DNA from: Paractinoplanes toevensis
GTDB lineage: Bacteria; Actinomycetota; Actinomycetes; Mycobacteriales; Micromonosporaceae
Assembly (NCBI RefSeq): GCF_018332695.1
Contig: NZ_BOQN01000001.1
Span: forward strand, 1 to 64,000
Direction of reading: 5' to 3'
DNA length: 64,000 nt
Shown: piece by piece, positions 54,529 to 63,116 of the stretch
Layout of the letters: every line of letters starts with the position of its first letter
Numbering within the stretch: position 1 is the stretch's first letter
Made by a program: the position numbers and the translations under genes
Notes under the pieces: model-generated
Seen by the model: the letters and a program-made list of their open reading frames with translations, nothing else
The model's database searches: none
What the model was told of the DNA's origin: nothing

Positions 54529-55416
54529 TCAGCGGGCGAAGTGGAGCTCGCTGAGTGCGAGGAGTCTCCGCTGGGTGCCGTCGTGGTGGGACAGCGGCGG
54601 TGTGGTCTTCTCGATGTCGCGGTTGTAATACTTGCCGGTCACCCCGGCCAGGCCGGGATCGGTGGCGAGGTGCAGCGCGGTCTCGGCTCCCTGGGCCGGG
54701 GTGAGGAGGCTACGGCGGATCAGCCCGCGGAACGGGCGCAGCGGTGCCGGTATCAGGTCGTCGACGATGCCGGTGGCGACGATCCCGGGATGCAGAGCAT
54801 TCACGGTCACCCCGTCGGCGGCGAGTTCGCGCGCGAGGGCGTAACCGGCGGCGACGGTCATCAGCTTGGCCCGCGCGTACGCCTCGAAGGGCACGAACCC
54901 GGCGGCGGGGTTCAGCCGGGCCAGATCGTCGACGCCGGCCAGGTCGAGGGTCGCCGGGCGGGGCCGGCCGGCGAGTTTGACCGGGCGGGTGTCGTTGAGG
55001 GTGTCGCTCGCGACGTTCACCACCCGGGCCCGGCCGCGCCGCAGTGGTCCGTCCAGCCGGGTCATGAGGCCGTAGGCGGCGAGGTAGTCGAGGGCGATGT
55101 GCATCTCGACGCCGTCGGCCGAGAGTCGGCGTTCGGGGAAGTGCGCACCGGCGTTGTTGATCAGAAGGTGGATCTGGTCGTGCCGGTCCGCAATGGTCCG
55201 CGCGGCGGTCACGACGTCCGCACGCCGGGACAGATCCCCGGCGACGACCTCGAAGCGGTTCGCCACCCCAGGTCCGATGCGGGCCGGGTCGCGGGCGATG
55301 ACGACCACGTGCGCGCCGGCCCGGGCGAGGTCGGCCGCGATGATCTGGCCCATGCCGCCGGTCGCCCCGGTGACGACCGCGACCTTTCCCGTCTGGTCGG
55401 GGATCGTGACGTTCAT
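54529..55416 (-). CDS. SDR-family oxidoreductase
   Basis: A 295-residue short-chain dehydrogenase (retinol-dehydrogenase-like). Motifs: VVTGATGGMGQIIA, LINNAGAHFPE, NVASDT with the Ser, and the catalytic YARAK. ATG at 55416 overlaps the upstream stop in ATGA; residues further upstream belong to another frame. Probably in one operon with the NAD(P)-binding protein and controlled by the divergent TetR. Confidence 0.92.
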   Translation of the reverse strand: MNVTIPDQTGKVAVVTGATGGMGQIIAADLARAGAHVVVIARDPARIGPGVANRFEVVAGDLSRRADVVTAARTIADRHDQIHLLINNAGAHFPERRLSADGVEMHIALDYLAAYGLMTRLDGPLRRGRARVVNVASDTLNDTRPVKLAGRPRPATLDLAGVDDLARLNPAAGFVPFEAYARAKLMTVAAGYALARELAADGVTVNALHPGIVATGIVDDLIPAPLRPFRGLIRRSLLTPAQGAETALHLATDPGLAGVTGKYYNRDIEKTTPPLSHHDGTQRRLLALSELHFAR

Positions 55417-56030
55417 CGGGTGATCCGCGGGTAGGCGTGTGCGTACCGCGGGGTCTCGGCCTCGTCGATCAGGAAAGCGGCGAGATCGGAGCGGCCGATG
55501 GAGCTCCACAGCCGGATCGGCAGGTCGGTGCCGGCCGTGTATTTCCCGACGGCGTGGTGGTCCGACAGCTTCGGCGGCCGCACGATCGTCCAATTCAGTC
55601 CGGAGCCGGTGATCAGCGGTTCCATCGCCTCCTTGTCGCGCATTCTCCCGGCCACACCGGCCCACACCGCTCGCGAGTAGAGCGACCTGTCGTGGGTCTC
55701 CAGCACGCCGTGGGCGCTGACCGCGATCAGGCGGGTCACCCCGGCCGTTCCCATCGCGGTCACCGCCGATCGGATGCCGTCCGCGCAGACCGTCGTCGGT
55801 CCGCCGGCCGCTCCGCCCAGCGCACTGATCACGACGTCGGCACCGGGCAGGACGCGGGTGAGGGTCGAGGTGTCCGTGACGTCGGGCCAGGTCGCTTCGG
55901 TCAGCCTGTCGTGTGGCTCGAACACCCCCGGTCGGCGGACGAGCGCCACGGCCCGGTGCCCGCGCTCGAGGGCGGTGGACACCACGTGCCGGCCGGTGGC
56001 GCCCGATGCTCCCAGGACAACCATGGTCAT
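55413..56030 (-). CDS. NAD(P)H-binding protein (NmrA/SDR-a type)
   Basis: A 205-residue atypical SDR. MTMVVLGASGATGRHVVSTA is the GxxGxxG loop, followed by RAVALVRRPG, ADVVISALGG and LNWTIVRPPKLSD. There is no YxxxK, so it may be a redox sensor or an isomerase-like enzyme. Start ATG at 56030 or 56024: AAGAG directly adjoins the first, so the second is equally likely. First gene of the SDR pair, downstream of the TetR operator. Confidence 0.88.
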   Translation of the reverse strand: MTMVVLGASGATGRHVVSTALERGHRAVALVRRPGVFEPHDRLTEATWPDVTDTSTLTRVLPGADVVISALGGAAGGPTTVCADGIRSAVTAMGTAGVTRLIAVSAHGVLETHDRSLYSRAVWAGVAGRMRDKEAMEPLITGSGLNWTIVRPPKLSDHHAVGKYTAGTDLPIRLWSSIGRSDLAAFLIDEAETPRYAHAYPRITR

Positions 56031-56080
56031 CTCTTGCGATACAGAATGTCTCACAGAGCGAGCATGGACGGCGACTCGAC

Positions 56081-56101
56081 TATGAGTCAAGTCGTCTCAT
56101 A
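56081..56101. promoter_or_regulatory. TetR operator between the NmrA-like and TetR genes
   Basis: TATGAG at 56081-56086 and CTCATA at 56096-56101 form a perfect 6-base inverted repeat with a 9-base spacer, itself partly symmetrical (TC...GT). It ends 10 bases before the TetR GTG start, as expected for an autoregulated operator. Confidence 0.6.
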
Positions 56102-56111
56102 AGATGGGTCG

Positions 56112-56675
56112 GTGCCCACCGGAACAGACCCCCGATTCCTGCGCAGCCAGGAAGCGATCCTGCACGCCGCGCGTGAGCTGCTCCGTCAGGGAGGGCCGGC
56201 CGCGGTGACGCACGCCCAGGTCGCCGAACGGGCCGGAGTGGGGCGCGCGACCGTTTACCGGCACTGGCCGCGAGCCGAGCTTCTCCTCATGGAAGCGATG
56301 GCCACCGTCCCGATGCCGTTCTTCGCCGAACCCACCGTGCCCACCCGGGACTGGTTGCGACGCGAGCTGACCGCGATGGCCCGGCAGCTGGATCTCGACG
56401 ACGTGCGCGCCGTGTCCACGACCCTGGCCGGCACCGCCCTCTGGGACGAGAACATGGACGCCCGGCGCGCCCAGTTCGCCGGCGTCCTTAGCGGCCGTCT
56501 CGCCGCCGCTCTCGACGACGCCCAGACGCGCGGTGAGGTCTCCCTGGCGATCCCTAGCCGGCACGCCGCCGCCATGGCCATCGGGCCGATGTACTACCGC
56601 AGCACGATCGAGCGCACCCCCACCGACCCGAGCCTCATCGAGGCCACCATCGCGGCGCTGGGCACCTGGTCCTAG
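56112..56675 (+). CDS. TetR-family regulator
   Basis: A 187-residue regulator beginning with GTG. Helix-turn-helix: SQEAILHAARELLRQGGPAA, then HAQVAERAGVGRATVYRHW. The C-terminal domain is short and ends SLIEATIAALGTWS. It is divergent from the NmrA/SDR pair and likely represses it through the palindrome at 56081-56101. Its stop overlaps the PobA-like gene end by four bases. Confidence 0.92.
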   Translation: MPTGTDPRFLRSQEAILHAARELLRQGGPAAVTHAQVAERAGVGRATVYRHWPRAELLLMEAMATVPMPFFAEPTVPTRDWLRRELTAMARQLDLDDVRAVSTTLAGTALWDENMDARRAQFAGVLSGRLAAALDDAQTRGEVSLAIPSRHAAAMAIGPMYYRSTIERTPTDPSLIEATIAALGTWS

Positions 56676-57832
56676 AGGAGGGCCGTGCCGGCCATCATGT
56701 CGGCGAACCACTCGGCGGCTTTCGGGTTGGCCCACAGTCGGTCGAAGCGGGCCCGGGCCAGGCGGCGGCGGAACGGGTCGTCCTGGGCTCCCGCGTCGTG
56801 CACCATCTCGGTGAACCAGCGGGAGAACTCCTGGTAGTCCCAGGTTCGGCGCAGGCAGGTGTCCGAATAGGAGCGCAGCGCCGTGTCGTCGGCACCGCGC
56901 AGGGCGCCGGTCAGTGCCCGGGCCAGGACCTCGGCGTCGGCCAGGGCCAGGTTCATGCCCTTGGCGCCCATCGGGGTGATGATGTGGGCCGCGTCGCCGG
57001 CCAGGAAGAGCTTGGCGTACGCCATCGGCTCGGCCACGAAGCTGCGCATCTCGACGATCTCCTTGTCGGTGATCGTGCCGCCGGGCAGGGCCGGGTCGCC
57101 CAGGCGCAGGCGCAGCTGCTCCCAGGTGTAGTCGTCGGGCCACTCGCGGGGGTCCTCGGCGCCCGGGCGGTACTCCAGGTAGAAGCGGCTCGCCTGCGGG
57201 CCCCGGGCGAACTGCGCGGCGAAACCGTGCCGGCTCACCGCCATCAGCGCGTGGCGGGGCGGTGGGGCGTCGGCCAGCACCGTGTACCACCCGATGCCGT
57301 GGTCGAAGGTGTAGGTCGTCAGGGACGACGCCGGGATGCTGGTGCGGCTCACGCCGTGGAAGCCGTCGCATCCGGCGACATAGCCGGCCGTCAGCTCGCC
57401 GCCCGCGTAGGTGACCCGCGGGGTGGTGGTCAGGTCGTGCAGCGCCACGTCCTCGGCCCCGAAACGCAGGTCGCCCCCGCCGTCCAGGAACGTGGCGAGC
57501 AGGCGGCGGACCAGCAGCTGTTGCGGGACGATCACGCCGGCCCGGCCGCCCGCGTGTGACGGGCCGTCGAAGAAGTGCGGCTCGCCCTCGTAACGCAGCT
57601 CCAGGAACTTCTCCCGGAACGCGCCGGCGATGACCGCGTCGGCCAGGCCGGCCCGCGCGAAGATCTCGCTGCCGTAGTGGTCGAGCACGCCGGCCCGCTG
57701 CCGTTCCTCCACATGGGAGCGATCGCGGGCCTCCAGCACGACGCAGCGGATTCCGTTGCGCTGCAACAGGTTGGCTAGGGTGAGACCGGCGGGGCCGGCC
57801 CCGATGATCGCGACTTCCGTCATCTCGGGCAC
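56672..57832 (-). CDS. pobA: 4-hydroxybenzoate 3-monooxygenase-like FAD enzyme (PobA)
   Basis: A 386-residue class A flavoprotein hydroxylase. VAIIGAGPAGLTLANLLQRN is the FAD loop, EERQRAGVLDHYG and RFYLEYRPGAED match PobA, and LFLAGDAAHIITPMGAKGMN is the second FAD motif with the conserved Pro. WDYQEFSRWFTEMV is the PobA-type C-terminal helix. It likely converts 4-hydroxybenzoate to protocatechuate using NAD(P)H and oxygen. No other protocatechuate genes are adjacent. The start is GTG at 57832 or ATG at 57823. Confidence 0.85.
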   Translation of the reverse strand: MPEMTEVAIIGAGPAGLTLANLLQRNGIRCVVLEARDRSHVEERQRAGVLDHYGSEIFARAGLADAVIAGAFREKFLELRYEGEPHFFDGPSHAGGRAGVIVPQQLLVRRLLATFLDGGGDLRFGAEDVALHDLTTTPRVTYAGGELTAGYVAGCDGFHGVSRTSIPASSLTTYTFDHGIGWYTVLADAPPPRHALMAVSRHGFAAQFARGPQASRFYLEYRPGAEDPREWPDDYTWEQLRLRLGDPALPGGTITDKEIVEMRSFVAEPMAYAKLFLAGDAAHIITPMGAKGMNLALADAEVLARALTGALRGADDTALRSYSDTCLRRTWDYQEFSRWFTEMVHDAGAQDDPFRRRLARARFDRLWANPKAAEWFADMMAGTALL

Positions 57833-57855
57833 GGCCCCACGCTATCGAGCGAACG

Positions 57856-59397
57856 TTACGCGGTCACCAGCCTGGCGGTGCCTGCTTCGACGGCGTACGA
57901 GGCGGAGGTGGTCACCGGCGTCTCGCGTACGTCGATGGTCTCGACCGTGCGGACGTCGGTGTGCCACGCCGAGCGGGTGACCGAGCAGCGCAGGTAGCCG
58001 CGGCGGGAACCGTCGAAGTAGCGCACGTGCGGGTTCAGCGTCGGGTTGAGCGCCTTGAGCGGGGCGTCGAACGCGATCGGGAAGTCCGAGCTGACCGAGG
58101 TGGCGGTGAACTCGACGGCAACCGGCCGTTCGTTGCGCAGCAGCTCGCTGAACCAGGTGGAGTGGATGTCCCCGGCCAGCACCACCGGGTTCGCGATCCG
58201 GGCCGCCGCGAGGTGGTCGAGCAGCCGGGCGCGTTGCGGCGCGTAGCCGTCCCACTGGTCCAGGTTCGCCACCAGAGGCGGCACCCCGCCGGTCGGGTTG
58301 GGGAACTTGATCGGGCTCATCATCACCTGCTGGGCGATGACGTTCCACCGGGCCGGCGAGTGGTCGAGGCCGGCCCGCAGCCAGCGTTCCTGATCCGCAC
58401 CGGTCAGTGTGCCATTGGTGTTGGCGGTACCGGCGGTCGCGAGGCCGAAGTCGCCGGGGAATCCGCCGGGCTGGTCGGTGCGGTACTGCCGGGTGTCGAG
58501 CACGTTGAGCCGCAGCAGCCGGCCGAAGTCGAAGCGCCGGAAGATGCGCAGGTCGGAGCTGCCCGGGCGCAGATCGGCACGGATCGGCATGTGCTCGTAG
58601 TAGGCCTGGTAGGCGGCGGCCCGCTGCTTGGCGAACTGCCTCTTCGTGAAGAGCCGAGCGCCGGTGTCGTCGATCTCGTCGGTCAGCGACGCGTAGTTGT
58701 TCTCGGTCTCGTGGTCGTCCCAGGTGACGATCCACGGGAACGCGGCGTGCGCGGCCTGCAGCGCCGGATCGCCCTTGTACTGCGCGTGCCGGGCCCGGTA
58801 GTCGTCGAGGGTGACGAGCTGGTCGAGGCCCGCGGTCTGCGGGGTGGTGTGGTTGCGGTCGGCGAACCGGCTGCTCGGGTCGTACTCGTAGATGTAGTCG
58901 CCGAGGTGCACCACCACGTCGAGGTCCTCGGCCGCGAGTCCCCAGTAGGCGGGCCAGTAGCCGTTCTGGAAGTCCTGGCAGTTGACGATGCCGAAGCGCA
59001 GCCGGCCGGTTTCCTTGGCGGCGGTGCGAGTTCGGCCGGTCGGGCTGATCCGGCCCAGCGCGCGGAACCGGTAGAAGTACTCGCGCCCGGGTTCGAGGCC
59101 GCGCACGTCCACATGCACCGAGTGCGCCAGCGAGGGCGTCGCGACGGCCCGGCCGGAGCGAACGATGCGGCGGAACCGCTCGTCGTGGGCGACCTGCCAC
59201 TCGACGTCGACACGACGGTCGGGCAGGTGGTTGGAGAGCAGGCGGGTCCAGAGGATCACGCCGCCGGGAAGCGGGTCACCGCTGGCGACCCCGAGCGGGA
59301 ACAAATCGGCGGGTGCGGCGTAGGCGGCGCTCGCCGGGAGGGCGGCGGCACCGGCGGCTACGGCGGCACCGGTGAGAAGCTGACGTCTGGTGGGCAT
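57856..59397 (-). CDS. phoD: PhoD-type alkaline phosphatase, Tat-exported
   Basis: A 513-residue secreted phosphatase. MPTRRQLLTGAAVAAGAAAL is a Tat signal with RR. The N-terminal Fn3-like domain has LFPLGVASGDPLPGGVILWT. The metallo-phosphoesterase core shows NCQDFQNGYW, VVHLGDYIYEYD, WDDHETENNY and GDIHSTWFSE. It releases phosphate from phosphodi- and monoesters outside the cell with Fe/Ca at its centre. ATG at 59397 gives the Tat leader; an ATG at 59451 would add 18 unlikely residues. Confidence 0.94.
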   Translation of the reverse strand: MPTRRQLLTGAAVAAGAAALPASAAYAAPADLFPLGVASGDPLPGGVILWTRLLSNHLPDRRVDVEWQVAHDERFRRIVRSGRAVATPSLAHSVHVDVRGLEPGREYFYRFRALGRISPTGRTRTAAKETGRLRFGIVNCQDFQNGYWPAYWGLAAEDLDVVVHLGDYIYEYDPSSRFADRNHTTPQTAGLDQLVTLDDYRARHAQYKGDPALQAAHAAFPWIVTWDDHETENNYASLTDEIDDTGARLFTKRQFAKQRAAAYQAYYEHMPIRADLRPGSSDLRIFRRFDFGRLLRLNVLDTRQYRTDQPGGFPGDFGLATAGTANTNGTLTGADQERWLRAGLDHSPARWNVIAQQVMMSPIKFPNPTGGVPPLVANLDQWDGYAPQRARLLDHLAAARIANPVVLAGDIHSTWFSELLRNERPVAVEFTATSVSSDFPIAFDAPLKALNPTLNPHVRYFDGSRRGYLRCSVTRSAWHTDVRTVETIDVRETPVTTSASYAVEAGTARLVTA

Positions 59398-59460
59398 GAT
59401 TGGCACCCTCGCGTCCGGTCGTGGCTTGTCGGCGAAGCACACATGACGCATACATGACCG

Positions 59461-60057
59461 TCAAGGTGCGGGAACGCGCTCCGGAGTGGAGCGACCCTGG
59501 ATCAGGACGGCCAGGCCGGTGACGGCCAGTGCGATTCCGCAGGCCAGCGCGAGACCGAGGACGGGGCGGTCGGCGAACAGTGCGCCGCCGAGGTAGCCGA
59601 TCAGCGCGGCCTGAATGGACCAGAGCACCACCCCGGCCGCCGTGTACCAGTGGAAACGCGCGCTCGGGTAGCCGACGAGGCCGGCCGCCAGCGCGGTGGT
59701 GGAGCGGCCCCCGGGAACGTACCGGGCGAAGACCACGACAAGGCCGCCGCGGCTGTGCAGCAGGCGATGCACCCAGCCGTGCACGGCGCGAGCTCGCCGG
59801 TGGGTGAACCGTTCGGAGAACGAGGTGCTGCGCCGCCCGATCCGGAACGACACCGCGTCACCGCAGTACGCCCCGGCCGCGGCCGCCATCACCAGCAGTG
59901 CCAGGTGCGGCCGGCCGGTGCCGGCGGCGGCCACGCCACAGGCCACGACGGTGGATTCGCTGGGCATGAACGGCAGCAGAGCGTCCATCCCGGCCACGAC
60001 GAAGACCACGGCCAGGATCCATGGGCTGGCGGCGACGGCGTCGACGTAGTGCGGCAT
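59461..60057 (-). CDS. DedA-family membrane protein
   Basis: A 198-residue protein with about five helices and the DedA (VTT) signature: LLPFMPSESTVVACGVAAAG, GDAVSFRIGRRS and VVFARYVPGGRSTTALAAGL. DedA proteins act in lipid scrambling or proton-dependent homeostasis. ATG at 60057 is preferred; an ATG at 60078 would add seven residues. It lies 64 bases upstream of phoD on the same strand. Confidence 0.9.
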   Translation of the reverse strand: MPHYVDAVAASPWILAVVFVVAGMDALLPFMPSESTVVACGVAAAGTGRPHLALLVMAAAAGAYCGDAVSFRIGRRSTSFSERFTHRRARAVHGWVHRLLHSRGGLVVVFARYVPGGRSTTALAAGLVGYPSARFHWYTAAGVVLWSIQAALIGYLGGALFADRPVLGLALACGIALAVTGLAVLIQGRSTPERVPAP

Positions 60058-60156
60058 GCCGTCACCATGCGGGATCAAGCAAACACCCGTATGTACGGCG
60101 ATCGAACAACCGACACCATCGCGCCGGAAGATATGTCAGGATGTACCACGAGGTAC

Positions 60157-60190
60157 GACGGAGGGCACCCCCGCCAGGGTGCCCTCCGTC
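60157..60190 (-). terminator. Terminator hairpin after the aminotransferase gene
   Basis: A perfect 14-bp GC-rich stem (60157-60170 with 60177-60190) and a 6-base loop, 7 bases after the aminotransferase stop. On the minus strand no T tract follows, but a second small hairpin GTACC/GGTAC (60143-60156) does. Confidence 0.7.
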
Positions 60191-60196
60191 TTCATG

Positions 60197-61456
60197 TCAG
60201 CCGTTGGCGGCCCGCCGGGCGGTGTATTCGGTGCGCCGGCTCGGGTATTGGATGAGGTTGTCCGGCACGTCCTCGACGGTGTTGCTCCAACCGCCGCGGC
60301 GCATATCGATCGGGCCGTCGTCGTACTGCGAGCCGCGCATGAACTGGCGGCCGTAATCCATCATCCCGTCGATCAGCCGGTCGACGTCCCGCGGCGGGCG
60401 CACCACCATCCGCATGAACTGGCTGGTCATGCCGAGCTTGTTGCCGCACTCGCGGGTGTAGACGCCGTGGTTGGCGACGAGGAAATCGCGCAGCGCCACC
60501 CCGGACCACTCGGTCGGCAGCTTGACCAGGAAGAAGTTGCCCTGGGACGGGAAGACCGTCAGGCCGGGGACGCGGGACAGCTCCCCGGCCATCTGGCGGC
60601 GGTCCCGGCTGAGCAGGCGCAGGCTGTCCTCGTACTCCTCCTCATGGTCTTGAATCATGAAGACGACCTTCTCGGCGAGCGAGTTGAGGTTCCACTTCGG
60701 CAGCGCCTTGCCGATCTTCCCGGCGATGGCCGGGTTGGCCAGCATGTAGCCGAACCGGATGCCGTGCAGGCCGAAGTTCTTGCCGAGGCTCTTCAGGACG
60801 ACCGTGTTCGGGCGGATCACCGCGTCGGGGCCGACCGACGGGTACTGCTCGGCGTCGGAGAAGTCGATGAACGACTCGTCGACCACGACCAGGTCCAGGT
60901 CGCCCAGCATGTCCATGAAGCGGATGACGTCGCGCCGGGGGATGTAGTTGCCGTCCGGGTTGTTGACGTTGCAGATCACCGCGACCCGGGAGTTGCGCTC
61001 GCGGATGAACCGCACGTAGTCGTCGAGGTTGAGCCGGAAGCCCTCGCGCTCCTGCAGCGGGAACATGTCGACCCGCTTGCCGGTCTCCAGGGGCTGGTCG
61101 GTCCACCGCCCGAAGGTGGGGATCGGGATCGCGATGCTCTCCTTGATCAGCAGGTGATCGATCCAGGTGATCAGCTCGGTGGAGCCGTTCGCCATGGCGA
61201 CCGTCTGCGGGTGCAGGCCCAGCACGCTGGAGAGCTTCTTGGTGATCCCCATCGAGTCCGACGGGTAGTACTTGAGGATGTTCTTCAGATCCCGGGACAG
61301 CTCGTCGAACATCTCCGGGGTCGGGAAGTAAGGGTTGCACGGAATACAGAAGTCGACGATGTCGGCGCCGTCTCCCGCACTTCGAGCGAGATCGAAATAA
61401 GACGCACTGTGCGCTCCCTTGTTCAGGATCGACGTGTCGATTCCGGTCCCTGCCAT
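60197..61456 (-). CDS. PLP-dependent class I/II aminotransferase (HisC/CobD-like)
   Basis: A 419-residue fold type I PLP enzyme. The PLP Lys is in VVLKSLGKNFGLHGIRFGY. NGSTELITWIDHLL, CNVNNPDGNYIP and LVVVDESFIDF are the cofactor motifs of histidinol-phosphate aminotransferase and CobD-like decarboxylases. ATG at 61456 follows GGAGGGAGAAGGG. Its true reaction is unknown; relatives in actinobacteria accompany nucleotidyltransferases in surface-polymer loci. The C-terminal 40 residues (YDDGPIDMRRGGWSNTVED) are unlike HisC. Confidence 0.88.
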   Translation of the reverse strand: MAGTGIDTSILNKGAHSASYFDLARSAGDGADIVDFCIPCNPYFPTPEMFDELSRDLKNILKYYPSDSMGITKKLSSVLGLHPQTVAMANGSTELITWIDHLLIKESIAIPIPTFGRWTDQPLETGKRVDMFPLQEREGFRLNLDDYVRFIRERNSRVAVICNVNNPDGNYIPRRDVIRFMDMLGDLDLVVVDESFIDFSDAEQYPSVGPDAVIRPNTVVLKSLGKNFGLHGIRFGYMLANPAIAGKIGKALPKWNLNSLAEKVVFMIQDHEEEYEDSLRLLSRDRRQMAGELSRVPGLTVFPSQGNFFLVKLPTEWSGVALRDFLVANHGVYTRECGNKLGMTSQFMRMVVRPPRDVDRLIDGMMDYGRQFMRGSQYDDGPIDMRRGGWSNTVEDVPDNLIQYPSRRTEYTARRAANG

Positions 61457-61524
61457 TGCGGCCCTTCTCCCTCCGCCGGCTGCGTTGCCAACCGTCGATA
61501 CGGGCCGTGGGAGCGTTTCGTTCA

Positions 61525-61558
61525 GGTTTCCGGCACGCACTTTCGCCCGTGCCGGAAA
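61525..61558 (-). terminator. Hairpin between the methyltransferase-like and aminotransferase genes
   Basis: A 12-bp perfect stem GTTTCCGGCACG (61525-61536) with CGTGCCGGAAAC (61547-61558), 10-base loop. It lies 26 bases after the stop of the upstream gene and before the strong ribosome site of the aminotransferase gene, so it may be a terminator or an attenuator. Confidence 0.55.
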
Positions 61559-61583
61559 CTCCAGGTCAGCGTTATGACAAGCG

Positions 61584-63116
61584 TCAGCTCTTCCTTAGCC
61601 GGCGCTTAACCGCGCCGGCGAACTTCCGCGGGTCGCGGATCTTGGCGACCTTGCGGGTGATCTCGTGCAGCCGCATGGCGGGCGAGCGGCGCAGCCCGCG
61701 CAGGTCGTCGCGGACCGCGCGGATCTGCTGCTCACGGGTGCGCAGGCTCTGATCGCGGAACCGCAGGGTGCGTTCCAGGCCGAAGACCTTGCCGGCCAGC
61801 TCGGCCGCCCGGACCCGCGCGGTCTCGGCGTCGGCCAGGACGGTACGCAGGTCGAGCTCGACCACCGCGGGCTCGGCGAGAAGGCCGGCGATCTCCCGGC
61901 CCCGCGCGAGCACCGCCGGGGTGGCGTCCACACCGGACATGCCGAGCCAGGTGGCGACGAGGTCGTCGGATTCGGTCATCCACGGCGGCCACGGGTGCCG
62001 CCGGTGGCCGCGCAGCAGCCGGTCGCGCAGCCGGTGGTAGGCGGCGGCGAGCAGCTCGCCGACTTGATCTTCAAAAACCCCGGCGGAAAAGCCGCGGACG
62101 AAGTCGTCGCCGTCCGGGAAGAGGTCGTCGAACAGGATCGGGCCGTCCGGGTCGGCCCAGGCGCCGAGCCGCGCGGCGAGGGCCCGGAAGCCGGGCACGT
62201 CCTCGGCCGCCGCGAGACGGAACAGCAGCGTCTCGACCGACTCGGTGTCAGGCACCCGATTGCCGTTGATCATCCACTGCGACCCGTCAAGATCAGCGAG
62301 CAGGCCATCGGCGTACGCCGTGTGGGTGGCGCCTCCCGCACCGCGCACCGCGAGCCAACCGGGTGCGATCGCCGCGAGCAGCCCGGCGCGGGCGGCCGCG
62401 TCGGCGCCGTCGGCGAGCGGCGCGAGCAGCGGGGTGTGCGCGGCCGTGGCGGCGAGGCCGTGCAGGGCCAGGCGGGCACCGGGCCGGCCGGGCCGGGTGG
62501 CGGCCGCGGCCTCCACGTCGAGAAGGGTGTGGACCGCACCGGCCGCGGTGTAGGAGGCGTAGAGCCGGTCCGCTCCGAGTGCCTCCCGGACCTGCGCGGG
62601 CGAGGTGGGCCGGTCGGGGTCGTCGTGCAGCGGCCGCCACTCGTCGTCGCCGTGCCGCTCGTCGAGCGGGCGCCGGTCGTAGAGGCCGGTGAGCGCGAAC
62701 TCGTTCTCCACCCCGACCACCACGAGGGCGTCCGGCGTGCTCAGGGCACGCAGCAGGGCAGCCCGCTGCGGCCAGTTCAGCGCCGGCGAGTCGGCACCGA
62801 GCACCCGGTCGAGCCCGTCGGCGGCGATCACCACATCGAATTCGCCGGTGAGCCCATCGAGCGCTCCGGTGATAACGGTGACATTGCCGGCCGGGCGCAG
62901 GTCTTGAGCGTCGCTCACCGACCGCAACAGCACCGACACCGCCGCACACCGGGCCGCCACCAGCTCGATCACCTCGGTGCTGTGCGGGCCGGCGATGAGC
63001 GCCCGGGCGGACGGGGGCAGCAGGTCGTCGAGCAGGGCGAGCAGGGCCGGGCCGCCGGTCGGGAGGGTGTCCGTCCACGGCTGCAGCTCGCCGCGGACGA
63101 TCTGGACGTCAGTCAC
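61584..63116 (-). CDS. Methyltransferase-like protein with C-terminal coiled coil
   Basis: A 510-residue protein. The N-terminal 160 residues look like a class I SAM methyltransferase fold (LPPSARALIAGPHSTEVIEL, FDVVIAADGLDRVLGA, PDALVVVGVENEFAL), though motif I lacks the Gly-rich loop and may be inactive. The middle is Ala-rich and helical. Residues about 425-500 form a basic coiled coil (ELAGKVFGLERTLRFRDQSL, REQQIRAVRDDLRGL) ending KRRLRKS. Such architecture occurs in capsule and cell-surface glycan loci. Start overlaps the upstream stop by 8 bases. Confidence 0.75.
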   Translation of the reverse strand: MTDVQIVRGELQPWTDTLPTGGPALLALLDDLLPPSARALIAGPHSTEVIELVAARCAAVSVLLRSVSDAQDLRPAGNVTVITGALDGLTGEFDVVIAADGLDRVLGADSPALNWPQRAALLRALSTPDALVVVGVENEFALTGLYDRRPLDERHGDDEWRPLHDDPDRPTSPAQVREALGADRLYASYTAAGAVHTLLDVEAAAATRPGRPGARLALHGLAATAAHTPLLAPLADGADAAARAGLLAAIAPGWLAVRGAGGATHTAYADGLLADLDGSQWMINGNRVPDTESVETLLFRLAAAEDVPGFRALAARLGAWADPDGPILFDDLFPDGDDFVRGFSAGVFEDQVGELLAAAYHRLRDRLLRGHRRHPWPPWMTESDDLVATWLGMSGVDATPAVLARGREIAGLLAEPAVVELDLRTVLADAETARVRAAELAGKVFGLERTLRFRDQSLRTREQQIRAVRDDLRGLRRSPAMRLHEITRKVAKIRDPRKFAGAVKRRLRKS

